Source: an uncultured Christensenella sp. (GTDB lineage: Bacteria; Bacillota; Clostridia; Christensenellales; UBA3700). Taken from it: DNA of 64,000 nt. Every line of letters starts with the position of its first letter. Position 1 is the first letter of the stretch. Shown one piece after another: positions 17,675-27,478 of this stretch. The position numbers were made by a program, and so were the translations under genes. The stretch spans positions 33,843 to 97,842 of the forward strand of contig CAJTVJ010000005.1 of NCBI GenBank assembly GCA_910579785.1, given 5' to 3'. The notes beneath the pieces were generated by a model. The model made no database searches, was not told the origin of the DNA, and worked only from the letters and a program-made list of their open reading frames with translations.

Positions 17675-17932
17675 TTAATTTTCTTTGCTTTTTAGCGCAT
17701 TTTCGCAAGCCTTTGCAAGTTGGTCAGGACATGACGTCGACTTAAAACCGCATTTTATACCGTTGAGTCTCTCTACTACGTCTTCAAGTTTCATTCCCTC
17801 GACGAGCTTTCCCATTCCTTTAAGATTGCCGTCGCAACCGCCTGCAAATTTGACGTTGAATACTTTGCCGTCCTCTACGTCAAACTCTATGCTGCGAGAA
17901 CACGTTCCGCTTGTCTTGTATGTGTAGCGCAT
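17675..17932 (-). CDS. TSCPD-domain small protein (TIGR03905-like)
   Basis: The 85-residue protein contains the name-giving STSCPDQLAKAC segment near its C-terminus and further Cys residues at CSRS and GGCDGN. The TSCPD domain also occurs at the end of some ribonucleotide reductases; stand-alone members have no proven function. GGAGAATAGAAAT precedes the ATG. The gene is isolated from its neighbours by AT-rich spacers. Confidence 0.88.
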   Translation of the reverse strand: MRYTYKTSGTCSRSIEFDVEDGKVFNVKFAGGCDGNLKGMGKLVEGMKLEDVVERLNGIKCGFKSTSCPDQLAKACENALKSKEN

Positions 17933-18009
17933 ATTTCTATTCTCCTTATATTATTATTATAATATTTTTAATAATTATTTATTTTATCAATTATATCTTA
18001 TTTCACAAA

Positions 18010-18110
18010 GTACCGACAAAATGTAGCGTAAGCGTGCATTTTCGTTTGGACGGCATTAGCGGAACCCGACTGCTAATTAAGCAATCACTTTGCTTTGCTA
18101 AGTGATTGTG
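18010..18110 (+). repeat. Twin-hairpin repeat, copy 1
   Basis: The unit begins TACCGACAAAATGTAGCG, forms nested arms (AAAATG/CATTTT inside CCGAC/GGACGG), and continues into a second hairpin around AATCACTT/AAGTGATT. Its first 34 bases differ by one base from the copy at 62548. It lies in the 17933-18468 gap, which holds no gene. Confidence 0.8.
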
Positions 18111-18142
18111 TATTTTAATATAAGATTCCATTACTTGGGATA

Positions 18143-18230
18143 TAATCGTCACCGACGCTCGCCCAAGACGCTACCGCTGGCTCGCTATTCCGTCGCTTCG
18201 CTCCTTACGACCGCAGTGAAGAGGTCTAAT
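18143..18230 (-). repeat. Long-form hairpin repeat, inverted
   Basis: This is the reverse complement of the long unit: AATCGTCACCGACGCTCG, then CGCTCCTTACGACCGCAGTG, ending in GAGGTCTAA. No left partner is visible next to it. Confidence 0.75.
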
Positions 18231-18248
18231 CATTTTAATTTTTTAACT

Positions 18249-18350
18249 TGATGAGATTTCTCCGCTCCACTTCGTTTCGGTCGAAATGACTAAACTATGC
18301 TAATAGCACACACCAAACTTTGGTCACATCGACCGCAGTTGAGAGGTCTA
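18249..18350. repeat. Composite hairpin module (102 bp)
   Basis: The left unit has arms ATTTC/GAAAT. The spacer is TAAACTATGCTAATAGCACA and onward. The right inverted unit (18322-18350) has arms near ACATC/GAGGT. Confidence 0.85.
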
Positions 18351-18368
18351 TTCGAGTTGTATTATACG

Positions 18369-18468
18369 GATGAGACTTCTCCGTTCCACTGCGTTTCAGT
18401 CGAAGTGACTTAGTTTTACACTTTACAAACTATATGCAGTCAACTCGCTAGTCGCGGAAAGGTCTAAT
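18369..18468. repeat. Composite hairpin module (100 bp)
   Basis: The left unit has arms ACTTC/GAAGT. The right unit (18439-18468) is diverged and ends in AAAGGTCTAA directly at the stop codon of the PfkB kinase gene. Confidence 0.75.
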
Positions 18469-19368
18469 CTATTTGACGTACTCGGGATAAAACTCGGCAA
18501 TATAATTCTCGATATCGCGTCTATTTCCCCTATAAGGTCCCGGCGCCTCCATCTTGGTGGACACCGTCGCCGTAGCCCAAAGCAAGGAGTCGGGTATATT
18601 GCTTACGCTTCTTTGCGTGATATACGCCGCAAACGTCGTATCGCCTCTTCCGCTTCTTCCCGACAGATTTCTTGCGCGTATCGGACACGTATATATTTCT
18701 CTGCCGTCATATGCCAGCACCTCTGCGGAGTTGGTAATGACCACCTCTTTGGCGCCCCACTCGTGGAGCATCTTTGCCGCGACAAATCTGTCCGTCTGTC
18801 CCGTCAGTATCTCAGCCTCAGCGGTATCTGTTTTGAGATAATGTATATAAGGCAAAACTCTCTTCTTGTCAGCCCAATCCTCAAAATACATAGCGCCGCT
18901 CTGCTTGTCCGCATGTCTGAGCAAAGCTTGAACGTCTACGGCTATCTTCCCTCTCTTTGAAAGTTCAATCATCAAATCGCCGTCAAAGTCTCCGTATATC
19001 AAACCTGCAAAATGGTAGACGTCACAGTCGACGTCGGGAATATCTTTGAGTTCAAAGGCGTCCCCTTGACCTATGCATGTGCAAGTGCGGCGTTCTTTAT
19101 CCGCAGTATGATATTTATTGCGTATGGAAGTAGATTGCTTGCTTGGGATGTAAAATACGTCTTCTTTGTCAATGACAAATTTATCAAGACGATCTTTATC
19201 CTCAGGAGCGAGTTTTGTGACCACGCCGACTTTAAATCCGCCTGCTTTTGCGGCTGCGGAAGAATAAATGACCGCTCCGCCTACTTCGATTATCTGATTG
19301 TCAAGATAATCAATGTTGTAATCGAGAGAGATATGTCCTATCTCCAACGTGTCGTAATGTCTTTTCAT
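18469..19368 (-). CDS. PfkB-family carbohydrate or nucleoside kinase
   Basis: This is a ribokinase-fold kinase of 299 residues. The N-terminal substrate region contains EVGGAVIYSSAAA, and the C-terminal ATP/anion-hole motif is SGRSGRGDTTFAAYI with the catalytic base D243. The usual GAGD is GRGD here, an Arg in the anion-hole loop. The sugar or nucleoside substrate cannot be told. The ATG at 19368 is preceded by AAGAGGAACTG; an earlier in-frame start 45 bases upstream has none. No sugar transporter is adjacent, so it is probably a stand-alone salvage kinase. Confidence 0.85.
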   Translation of the reverse strand: MKRHYDTLEIGHISLDYNIDYLDNQIIEVGGAVIYSSAAAKAGGFKVGVVTKLAPEDKDRLDKFVIDKEDVFYIPSKQSTSIRNKYHTADKERRTCTCIGQGDAFELKDIPDVDCDVYHFAGLIYGDFDGDLMIELSKRGKIAVDVQALLRHADKQSGAMYFEDWADKKRVLPYIHYLKTDTAEAEILTGQTDRFVAAKMLHEWGAKEVVITNSAEVLAYDGREIYTCPIRARNLSGRSGRGDTTFAAYITQRSVSNIPDSLLWATATVSTKMEAPGPYRGNRRDIENYIAEFYPEYVK

Positions 19369-19474
19369 ACAGTTCCTCTTACATAATTTTTTGAGCTGTG
19401 CTCTATATTTCACTTAATTTTTTCACTATTTGATTTATCATAACGCAACGTCGATATTTTTATAATACGAATTA

Positions 19475-22400
19475 TCACATATCAACTATTATCGCGCCCA
19501 TGCCCAAGACTATATTCTCATTCTTAGTCTCAAACTCTTTGACTCTGTCTATTGGCACTATCGTGCCGCCGCTTGAAAGCACCTGTCCCAACGTGACGGT
19601 CACCACTATTCCTCCGCCGAAGTTATGTTCGATAATCTTCATACCCAATATTTCGTTCTTGACAGCGTCGGTGTTGCTTAGATCAAGTCCGCCCACGCCC
19701 TCGGGTCTGCTAGTTCTTACAAGACGGGAGAGTATCGACCTCTGTCTGTCGCTCATTGCATTATATAGTACAGATACCTGTTGGGATGTGATATCCATAT
19801 ACAGCGTCAAGTCCATTCTCTCCGGCAATATCGTCATCTTAACGCCTGCCGCAACCGCAGTATCCATATCAAGCGTGATAAGGAAATACTCCTCGTCGCC
19901 CAACGCGCCGAGCTTGTCGCGCATGTCTTCAAAAGTGCCGTCGCCGTTTGCTCTCGTCGGAATAAGCGCAGTATGTTTGAGCTTCAAAGCATCAGGATTG
20001 CCTGCGGCGTTCTTATCAAGTCCCAAAGGCTCTAAGAGCCTGTCTGTCTCAATCATAGAGGCTATGTTCCACCCGCCTATCGCACCTTTTATATGCGCGC
20101 CTGCATTGTAGGACAGCAAAAGATTGCTTGCCGCCGCCTGCGCAGAATCGACGGTAAAGGTAACGCCTGCCCTCTCGTATCCGCTTGGTGGCGCGTACGC
20201 CGATATATCGAGACTTTCGTGCAGCGCTTCCAACGTCTCCTTGACGTCCTGCGGAGTCAACTTCTCACCTTCGTCCGCGGTATTTATCTTGTTGGCAGCT
20301 ATCTCGTATATGCTGTCCAAAAGCAAATATCCGCCGCCTGTTACGCCTTCTACAGTGTCGTCGGCGACAAAATCGACGTGCATATTGTTGGTGAGCGCAC
20401 TCATTGTCGACCTCACGTTGTCCGAACACTCTTTGTTGGCGCCCGTCAAGTTTTGCACTCCGCCTTCTTTCTCATTGAGTTTGGATATAAACGACTCTAT
20501 CGCACTCACTTCCTCTGCGTTCAAATCGTTGATACTGATATTTGCGCAAAGAGCGTCGGGTATATACATCTTCTTGACGTCTATATCGACGACAAGCGAA
20601 ATCTTCTGCGGCAACAACTGCGCATACTTTTGGCTTTCACCGTTTAAAGTCACTCCGCTTTGATATACGATTATCATACTATCGTATCTGACGTACATAG
20701 CAGTCATTACTGCGTCCTTATATCCGTCGGCTTCTATCTTGACGCTCTTCTCCAACATCAAAAGCAACTCTTCGCCTACTATCGTCGGGCGCAGCTGCTC
20801 TACCGTCATAGCTCTCTTCTCACTTGACGTCAGCTTGACTCCGTCGATATTTGTCGCATAGTCCTTTGCATACTCGCCAAGCACCGTCAATATAGCAACT
20901 CCGTCTTCAAGCTCTTTTGCAAGCGCGTATCTGTCGTTGATTTGAGATATAGACGCGCTTGAATCAGCCGCCCTATTGCCGACGGCAAAATCTAACGTCA
21001 CGTCGTCTTTATATCTATACGTCGTCGGCATATTGTTGACCTTGCACAGTCCGTTGCGGAAATTTATCTCGTCGATAAAATTATCGGGGTTGATCAATGC
21101 TTCGCCTGCCTTGGCGCCGTAAGCAGAATTGAGAGAGATTTGATATATCGTCTCATTGAAGATAAATCCGCCGTCGTTCAAGAACGTCACTGTGAATATA
21201 TCGTTGTGTATCTTGGCTTTAAATTCGTTGAGATTGCCTTCCAACTTAGCAAGAATGCTCTCCAACGAAAGCGGCTCTTCCTGCTCTTGCGGCGGTTGGG
21301 TCTCGCCGCCGTTGTTTGACGTATTGGTTTTTATTCTCTCTATAAACGTTATGAGAAGATGCAGATCTTGCTGCTCCCCGCCGTCCTCGACGTACTCCAC
21401 GGAATTTATATCCATGGCATACACGTTCATATTGCTGCGTGTGCCGTCGCTCAAAACCGCGCCCAGCTCTATTGTCAAATTGACGTAAAAGTCGTCAGGC
21501 ATAAGCCCTTTGGCATTCTCGTCTTCGACGTTGCCCTTGCCTTTGAGCGTCAAATTCATTATATTTTCGTCGTTGCCGACGTACGCCATCTTCTGATCGC
21601 GCATAAATGATATATCGCTCACCACGCTGACCTGCTTGCTGAGCAGATATGCAAATTCTTCCGTCGTGAAATGCGGCTTGAACTTACCCTCTATTTCGCT
21701 CTTCAACTGCAAATCGCTCTTGCCGTCCATGACGGTGACGTTGTTGAGCGAAGTCAAATCGCCCGGTCTCACTTTGTCTGGGCTGAACTCCTCGCCGCCT
21801 ATGCTGCTGAATCCGTCAAGCAGTTGGTCTTTTTCGTCAAAACCTTTGAGCTGTTGAGCAAAGCTGTCGCTGATAAAATACTTGTCGTGTAATTCTTTGT
21901 ATATAAAGTTGTCGAGATTTGCGGCGGCAGTAAAGCCTTGCTGTCCCGTCGTCGAATAATCGTATCCGTAAAGCTTACGCAACAAATACCTTATCTCGTC
22001 AGCCGCAAATACGTGAGCGTTTTCTTCTTTCGCCGCGACCATATCGCTCTTGGCAATGACGTTGAAAAGATTGTCTATCTGCAAGCCTCCGTTGACGAAC
22101 TTATATTCTATCCCCTTTATCTTGCTCATATATGCTTTGACTTGCGCGTCTATCTTGCTCTCTATCTCTGCGACGCCGGCTTGCTTGCCCGTCAATTTGC
22201 GCACCATTGAGAAAAAGTCGTCCATACTCTCATCGTTCATTCCGTCAATAACTACTTTGACGCTGCTCTGCTCGCTTGCGTTTATCATCTTCTCGGTGTC
22301 TATGAAAACCGTGATATATACTGTATCAGGCAAAAGATTGGAGTATTTGCTCAAATCCTCGGACTGCGACGGCTGAGTAGGCTCTCCCTCTTCCGCGGCA

Positions 22401-24844
22401 ACCGCAGCTTTGTCATAAAGCTTTGCCGCGATATGAAGTCTCAGCTCTCCCTCTGAGCTTGTCGCGCCCAATACTGCCGCGGTTTTGAGCGCAGAGCTAA
22501 GTTCGTTGACGTCTATATTGTCGTTCATAAGATATGCGAACTCGCCTTCCGACATAAGCGGATATATCTTATCCATACTCCTGCCGTCACTCGCCAGCGC
22601 AGACTTGTCTATCGAACTGCCGAAAGTATCTTTAAGTCCCATTACGCTGTCAAGCAACTTGCCGTCGCCGCTGTCGACTATCTTGCCCTCTTGCAGATAA
22701 TACTTGCTCTCCAACTCGTCTATAAAGCCGTCTGCATTTTGGCTCTTATTCTTCTCTTGGTCCGCAAGTTCAAAGGTATGGACTTGTTTCATTATGGTAT
22801 ACAGGCTCTCGGGAGCAATGGTTTTCTCCTCGCTTTCGTTAAGCGCGCCGCTGCCGCACACGACTTCAAACAAGTTGGGCAGATATGCGCACTCCTCGGA
22901 AAATACTATTTCGCAGCCTATCTTCTCCTGTATCTGCGCGATACCTTTCTTTATGCTCTCGTCTATCTTAGCGCACAGCTTGCCGTAGTCAAGCGCAGAC
23001 ACGTCCATGCCGAACTTGCCTGCAAGCGCCGTCAACGTCTGCAAATGCTGTTGGGAATTTTCTATACCGACCTTGTTTATCTCCACGCTTGACGGAGTGT
23101 TAAGCTCTGCGACTACGCAGATATTTGCCGATACGAATATCTCTTGCGGAACGAGCTGGGATATCAGCGAAGCCATCACGTCGCTGCCGTCAAATCCCAA
23201 CATACCTGCGACGTCGACCTTTATATCGACAGACAGCATTGCGCCCTTTGCCCGATAGCTCATTCCCACTATCTCGGCTTTTATCTCGCCGAGCATATCT
23301 TCGCCGCCGACGTAATCCGAAAGCATTGCCGCAAGAGCCGAATACTCCGTGCGCACTTTGAGTCTTTGCGCGTCGTATGCTCCGTCATATTTCATACTTG
23401 TCAGCTGCACGGAGCTTATCACCTCGTCGCCGCTTGCGAAGTTGATGATATCGTTGATGGTATTTTCCGGCGTGATCTTGCCGCTTGAATTGTCAAGGCA
23501 GTATTTACCGCTGAGCTCTTTTATAAATTCCAAAGTCTTTGCGTGCTTTATCTCGGCGGTAGGAATATCGATACCCAACGACTGAGCATTGGGAAGCTTG
23601 ACGTCTCTAATCATAGTCAAAAACGCCTGCTCGCTTACGTTGACATCAAGTAAACCCATAAGCGTCTCTATCGGATGAATGTCCACGCTGCCCGTCGGCA
23701 CAAATGCGAGAGGCACTTTCTTTTGAGCTTGACTTATGACCTCGACGACCTTGGAGTTGACCTGCACCAACAAAGTGCTGAGCGAAGTCGTATTACCAGT
23801 CTTTTTGAGTATTACGTCAGCTATCCTGACTATCTTGTCTATCTTATCCTCGCCCATTCTATTGATAGATACCTGCACCGCCTTAGTTGGATCGTTGGGA
23901 TATACTATCGCCGTTGCATAGAGCTGTTTGGGCAAAATCTGTTTTATTATCGGAGGCAGATTATTTTGCTCAATAATGCCCGACAGCATATCCTTTACCA
24001 TAATAGAAAGCGTTATCTTAAAGCTTGTCTGCGTTGCGTCCAATCCGTTGCCGCCTATGATTATCTGCTTGATTTGCAATACGTCTTTAAGAGGTTTGCC
24101 TATCTTGGCTTCTAAGTCTTTGAGCATCTCAAAAGACCCGGACAGCGAGGACAACGCCTCGTTGATAGCCGAGGCTATCTGTCTGTCGGTTATCTCCAAA
24201 ATATTGCTTTGTCCGTCATAATCTTCAAGAGAAGTAAAGTCAAACTCTATCTCTTGCAATAGTTGGTCAAGTTGAGGATTGCCCGTCAAAGAGCCGTCGT
24301 TTCCGCTGTCGGGAGCGACTTCATTCGGAAAATCTTCTTCATTTGGCATTTCGTCGGAATATAATTGCTCGCCGTCGGCATTCGTATATACGTACTGCAA
24401 GTCATAGCCGTCTACGCCCACTGTCGCAACTTCTCCGCTCTGTCCGCTGCCGTCAGACGTCGACGACATGATTGTGGATATTATCTTGGAGATGGAAATA
24501 TCGCTGTCTTCCGCCAAGTACAGCTTGCGCTTTAAATTGCTGTAAAATCCTTTAAGATCCTCTTCTGTGTATCCCTTTGTGACTATCTTGCTCTCGTCGG
24601 TGTCGCCGACCCCGTTGAAAAGCGTAAACAATTCTTTAAATTCTACGTTGGCTTCTTCGCCGATCTGCGTCCACCATATATCCGCCGCAGTGTTGTATGC
24701 AAAAGCAGTCGCGCCCACGATTGAGCCGACAAAAATCAAGACGAATACCAGCGCAAAGATCTTGCCCAGCATCTTATTGCGATTGCCGCGTTTGATCGCC
24801 TTTTGATTTTTTTCTATATCGATTTTGTATATTACTTTCGCCAT
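19475..24844 (-). CDS. Giant membrane-anchored surface protein, six-module
   Basis: This 1789-residue protein is of unknown function. A basic N-terminus is followed by one transmembrane helix at about 25-50; everything after it is predicted to be outside. No C-terminal anchor or sorting signal is seen. A recurrent beta segment of the form L-P-x-x-hydrophobic, ending in I-D or I-N, occurs near residues 315, 571, 841, 1118, 1415 and 1675. A second landmark of the form F-I-x-E-L-x-x-K-Y-x-L occurs near 106, 440, 711 and 985. This gives about six diverged modules of 256-297 residues. GGGGAGG precedes the ATG. It is monocistronic, with no recognised family. Confidence 0.8.
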   Translation of the reverse strand: MAKVIYKIDIEKNQKAIKRGNRNKMLGKIFALVFVLIFVGSIVGATAFAYNTAADIWWTQIGEEANVEFKELFTLFNGVGDTDESKIVTKGYTEEDLKGFYSNLKRKLYLAEDSDISISKIISTIMSSTSDGSGQSGEVATVGVDGYDLQYVYTNADGEQLYSDEMPNEEDFPNEVAPDSGNDGSLTGNPQLDQLLQEIEFDFTSLEDYDGQSNILEITDRQIASAINEALSSLSGSFEMLKDLEAKIGKPLKDVLQIKQIIIGGNGLDATQTSFKITLSIMVKDMLSGIIEQNNLPPIIKQILPKQLYATAIVYPNDPTKAVQVSINRMGEDKIDKIVRIADVILKKTGNTTSLSTLLVQVNSKVVEVISQAQKKVPLAFVPTGSVDIHPIETLMGLLDVNVSEQAFLTMIRDVKLPNAQSLGIDIPTAEIKHAKTLEFIKELSGKYCLDNSSGKITPENTINDIINFASGDEVISSVQLTSMKYDGAYDAQRLKVRTEYSALAAMLSDYVGGEDMLGEIKAEIVGMSYRAKGAMLSVDIKVDVAGMLGFDGSDVMASLISQLVPQEIFVSANICVVAELNTPSSVEINKVGIENSQQHLQTLTALAGKFGMDVSALDYGKLCAKIDESIKKGIAQIQEKIGCEIVFSEECAYLPNLFEVVCGSGALNESEEKTIAPESLYTIMKQVHTFELADQEKNKSQNADGFIDELESKYYLQEGKIVDSGDGKLLDSVMGLKDTFGSSIDKSALASDGRSMDKIYPLMSEGEFAYLMNDNIDVNELSSALKTAAVLGATSSEGELRLHIAAKLYDKAAVAAEEGEPTQPSQSEDLSKYSNLLPDTVYITVFIDTEKMINASEQSSVKVVIDGMNDESMDDFFSMVRKLTGKQAGVAEIESKIDAQVKAYMSKIKGIEYKFVNGGLQIDNLFNVIAKSDMVAAKEENAHVFAADEIRYLLRKLYGYDYSTTGQQGFTAAANLDNFIYKELHDKYFISDSFAQQLKGFDEKDQLLDGFSSIGGEEFSPDKVRPGDLTSLNNVTVMDGKSDLQLKSEIEGKFKPHFTTEEFAYLLSKQVSVVSDISFMRDQKMAYVGNDENIMNLTLKGKGNVEDENAKGLMPDDFYVNLTIELGAVLSDGTRSNMNVYAMDINSVEYVEDGGEQQDLHLLITFIERIKTNTSNNGGETQPPQEQEEPLSLESILAKLEGNLNEFKAKIHNDIFTVTFLNDGGFIFNETIYQISLNSAYGAKAGEALINPDNFIDEINFRNGLCKVNNMPTTYRYKDDVTLDFAVGNRAADSSASISQINDRYALAKELEDGVAILTVLGEYAKDYATNIDGVKLTSSEKRAMTVEQLRPTIVGEELLLMLEKSVKIEADGYKDAVMTAMYVRYDSMIIVYQSGVTLNGESQKYAQLLPQKISLVVDIDVKKMYIPDALCANISINDLNAEEVSAIESFISKLNEKEGGVQNLTGANKECSDNVRSTMSALTNNMHVDFVADDTVEGVTGGGYLLLDSIYEIAANKINTADEGEKLTPQDVKETLEALHESLDISAYAPPSGYERAGVTFTVDSAQAAASNLLLSYNAGAHIKGAIGGWNIASMIETDRLLEPLGLDKNAAGNPDALKLKHTALIPTRANGDGTFEDMRDKLGALGDEEYFLITLDMDTAVAAGVKMTILPERMDLTLYMDITSQQVSVLYNAMSDRQRSILSRLVRTSRPEGVGGLDLSNTDAVKNEILGMKIIEHNFGGGIVVTVTLGQVLSSGGTIVPIDRVKEFETKNENIVLGMGAIIVDM

Positions 24845-25079
24845 CTTGCCTCCCCTTTGGCTTGGTCATAATAATATTTTACGCGTACGCTAAAATATTT
24901 AAATATTTATTATTATAAATATACATCTATATCATATTATTTCGCACGATAATAAGCAAGCGTTTTTGCGATTTTATTTTAGAAAATTATGCCAAATGTA
25001 AAATATCTTCGACAAATTATCCGATTATCGGCTTGAAACTGCATATAATAACACTGCCGACCTTTTGTGCGCAAAATGT

Positions 25080-25108
25080 TTGCCATATATTTTTTTTTGA
25101 TATATAAT
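25080..25108 (+). promoter_or_regulatory. Promoter for ktrB-ktrA
   Basis: TTGCCA (25080-25085) and TATAAT (25103-25108) are separated by 17 bases. The leader before the ATG is only about 20 bases, so there is no room for a c-di-AMP riboswitch. The rest of the 24845-25133 gap is AT-rich with no gene. Confidence 0.75.
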
Positions 25109-25133
25109 AAATCCGTAACTAAAAAGCAGACAA

Positions 25134-26534
25134 ATGAGACAGCGACTGAATTTGAACGATTCTATTTTGACTCGTTCTAGAAAAAATAGAATATTTGCTC
25201 AGCTCACGACAGCAAGAATTTTGTTGTTGGGCTTTTTTGCCGTCATACTCTTGGGCACGCTTTTGCTTTTGCTGCCGATATCCACAAAACAAGGAAAAAG
25301 AATAAACTTCATAGACGCGCTTTTCACCGCGACTTCGGCTACCTGCGTGACGGGTCTTTCAGTAACTCCCACCGCAGGTACTTTTACAGTATTCGGTCAA
25401 ATAATAATACTCGCGCTGATACAAGTCGGCGGTCTGGGCTTCATGACAATTACTTCGTTTTTCTATTCTATGTTGGGCAGAAAGCTGACGCTTCGCAGAC
25501 GGCTCAGCATGAGCGAAGATATGTCGCAGACAAGTATGCAGGGACTTAAAAATATCGCAATAAAGATTATGATAATAGCCCTCGGCAGCGAGATAATAGG
25601 CGTGATATTCCTGACGATAGGTTTTTGCATTCAAGGTATCCCCTTCGGCAAATCGCTTTGGTTTGGCATTTTCCACAGCATTTCTGCATTTTGTAACGCT
25701 GGCTTTGACATCGTGTCGATCACAGGAGTTTCGCTGATAGAATACAACAACAACTATTTGATACTTCTCACGCTCGCCCTTTTGATAGGCATCGGCGGCG
25801 TGGGCTTTATCGTGCTGGTCGACATATCCGAACATAAGATTTTTTCCAAATGGTCGCTGCATACCAAAGTCGTCATAGTCATGACTTTGATACTTACTTT
25901 CGGCGGCGCTTTTATATTCTGGCTGGCAGAACGCAAAAACGGCGCCACTATCGGCAATATGAGTTTGTTCGGTCAATGGGTCAACAGTTATTTCCATGCG
26001 GTATCGTGCCGTACGGCAGGTTTTGCCTGCATACCTATGGAAGAACTTACCAATCTGTCTCTTTCACTGTCTATGGCATTGATGTTTATAGGCACTGCTC
26101 CCGGCTCTACCGGCGGCGGAATAAAAGTGACGACGCTGTTTATTCTCGTCGTATACGTCATAGCTACTTTAAAACAAAAGAAAGAATTTGTTATAGATAA
26201 AAAGTCGATTGGTACCAATACCCTTGCCAAGGCGGCAAGCACCCTGCTGCTTGCAATACTCGTACTTTTTATAAGTTCGACGGTAATATTTGCGGCAGAA
26301 AGCAAACAAAGCGTGGAAAACATGGTGCCGCTGATGTTTGAACAGATAAGCGCATACTCCACCTGCGGTCTCAGCATGGGCATAACCCAATCTATGTCGA
26401 CGCTTGGCAAGTTTATGCTGATACTAGATATGTATCTTGGCAGAATAGGCGCGTTTACTTTCTTTATGTCATTCTATAAGTCGCGCAAAAGAGAATCAAA
26501 AATCAAATACCCTGAGGCAAGCATCAACGTCTAG
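25134..26534 (+). CDS. ktrB: Potassium uptake channel subunit, KtrB/TrkH type
   Basis: This is a membrane K+ translocating subunit of 466 residues. The four pore loops are visible as SATCVTGLSV, AFCNAGFDI, VSCRTAGFACI and AYSTCGLSMG, each with a filter Gly. GSTGGGIKVTT, the conserved loop before the last membrane pair, is also present. It works with the cytosolic RCK subunit encoded 43 bases downstream. Length and loops fit KtrB of Gram-positive bacteria better than the longer TrkH, but the split is not sharp. Confidence 0.93.
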   Translation: MRQRLNLNDSILTRSRKNRIFAQLTTARILLLGFFAVILLGTLLLLLPISTKQGKRINFIDALFTATSATCVTGLSVTPTAGTFTVFGQIIILALIQVGGLGFMTITSFFYSMLGRKLTLRRRLSMSEDMSQTSMQGLKNIAIKIMIIALGSEIIGVIFLTIGFCIQGIPFGKSLWFGIFHSISAFCNAGFDIVSITGVSLIEYNNNYLILLTLALLIGIGGVGFIVLVDISEHKIFSKWSLHTKVVIVMTLILTFGGAFIFWLAERKNGATIGNMSLFGQWVNSYFHAVSCRTAGFACIPMEELTNLSLSLSMALMFIGTAPGSTGGGIKVTTLFILVVYVIATLKQKKEFVIDKKSIGTNTLAKAASTLLLAILVLFISSTVIFAAESKQSVENMVPLMFEQISAYSTCGLSMGITQSMSTLGKFMLILDMYLGRIGAFTFFMSFYKSRKRESKIKYPEASINV

Positions 26535-26576
26535 CCTAAAAATATACTCGGCATTACCTGCCGCACAGAGGTGAAT

Positions 26577-27266
26577 ATGAAAAGATTTAAACATACTAAA
26601 AAACAACAGTTTGCAGTGCTCGGCATGGGCAGATTCGGCTTTGAAATAACCAAAGCCCTCTATAATTACGGGTATGAAGTGCTTGCCGTCGATATGGACG
26701 ACGAAAAAATACACGAAGTGTCTAATTTCAGCACGCACGCCATTGTCGCAGACGTATCGGAAGAAAGCACGCTGCGCTCGCTTGCGATAGACAGCTTTGA
26801 CACCGTCGTAATATCTATCGGCACAAATATTCAAGCCTCTATCATGACTGCCCTTACCTGTAAAGAACTCGGCTGCGGCAACGTCATAGCCAAAGCTCAC
26901 AACGAAAAGCACGGCAAACTGCTGAGCAAGATAGGCGTGGACAACGTCATATATCCCGAAGCCGCGATAGCTACCAAAGTCGCAACTCAACTGATAAATC
27001 CCAATATCCAAAATCATATGGAGATTGTCTCGGGATACTCCATCGCCGAAATAAATATCGCCGACAAGTGGACGGACAAAAACCTCAGCGAACTTGCTCT
27101 GCGCAACAGATACTCTGTCAACGTCCTTATCATTATCCGCGCCAATGACGAAATCATTACCAATCCTGCGGGCGATACTGTGCTTATGGCAGATGATATT
27201 CTTGTTGTCGGCGGCAGCAACGAAGATATCGAAGCGCTCAGCTTTGCCGTCAATGCAAGTAAATAA
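26577..27266 (+). CDS. ktrA: Potassium uptake regulatory subunit, KtrA/TrkA type
   Basis: This cytosolic RCK gating subunit has 229 residues. The Rossmann motif VLGMGRFGFEITKAL binds nucleotide, with the acidic end of the second strand in AVDMDDEK. A TrkA-C domain follows from about 145 (SIAEINIADKWTDKNLSEL), the site where c-di-AMP binds in many KtrA proteins; binding here is inferred. I chose the ATG at 26577, which has GAGG at 5 bases. It forms an operon with the upstream channel gene and ends in a terminator. Confidence 0.93.
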   Translation: MKRFKHTKKQQFAVLGMGRFGFEITKALYNYGYEVLAVDMDDEKIHEVSNFSTHAIVADVSEESTLRSLAIDSFDTVVISIGTNIQASIMTALTCKELGCGNVIAKAHNEKHGKLLSKIGVDNVIYPEAAIATKVATQLINPNIQNHMEIVSGYSIAEINIADKWTDKNLSELALRNRYSVNVLIIIRANDEIITNPAGDTVLMADDILVVGGSNEDIEALSFAVNASK

Positions 27267-27286
27267 TTCAAGAGTAATAAAACTTA

Positions 27287-27316
27287 AAATCCGCCAAATC
27301 AAATGGCGGATTTTTA
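27287..27316 (+). terminator. Terminator of ktrBA
   Basis: Stem AAATCCGCCA/TGGCGGATTT with a 7-base loop and a run of T lies 21 bases past the ktrA stop. Confidence 0.9.
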
Positions 27317-27332
27317 TAAGCTTGTTATCTGT

Positions 27333-27467
27333 TTAGACCTCTCCGCATAGGGCGTAAGGAGCGTAGCGACGGAATAGCGTGCCAGCATGTGCGTCTCGAC
27401 TTGGGCGAGCGTCGGTACTTATTTAACGTTGAGATTTCTCCACGCGCTACGCTTGGTCGAAATGACA
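27333..27467. repeat. Long-form and short hairpin repeats in tandem
   Basis: A long unit (27333-27420) starts TTAGACCTCTCCGC and ends GAGCGTCGGTAC. A short unit of the same orientation follows (27428-27467) with arms ATTTC/GAAAT. This is a direct rather than inverted pair and is probably a rearranged module. Confidence 0.7.
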
Positions 27468-27478
27468 CTATTCTAAAT

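Noticed and set aside
24845..25133. A c-di-AMP (ydaO-type) riboswitch before ktrB
   Set aside because: The promoter lies about 25-55 bases before the ATG, leaving no space for the riboswitch, and no core motif was seen.
26496..27302. A 268-codon minus-strand open frame opposite ktrA
   Set aside because: It is antisense to a gene with clear RCK motifs; its composition is that of a shadow frame.
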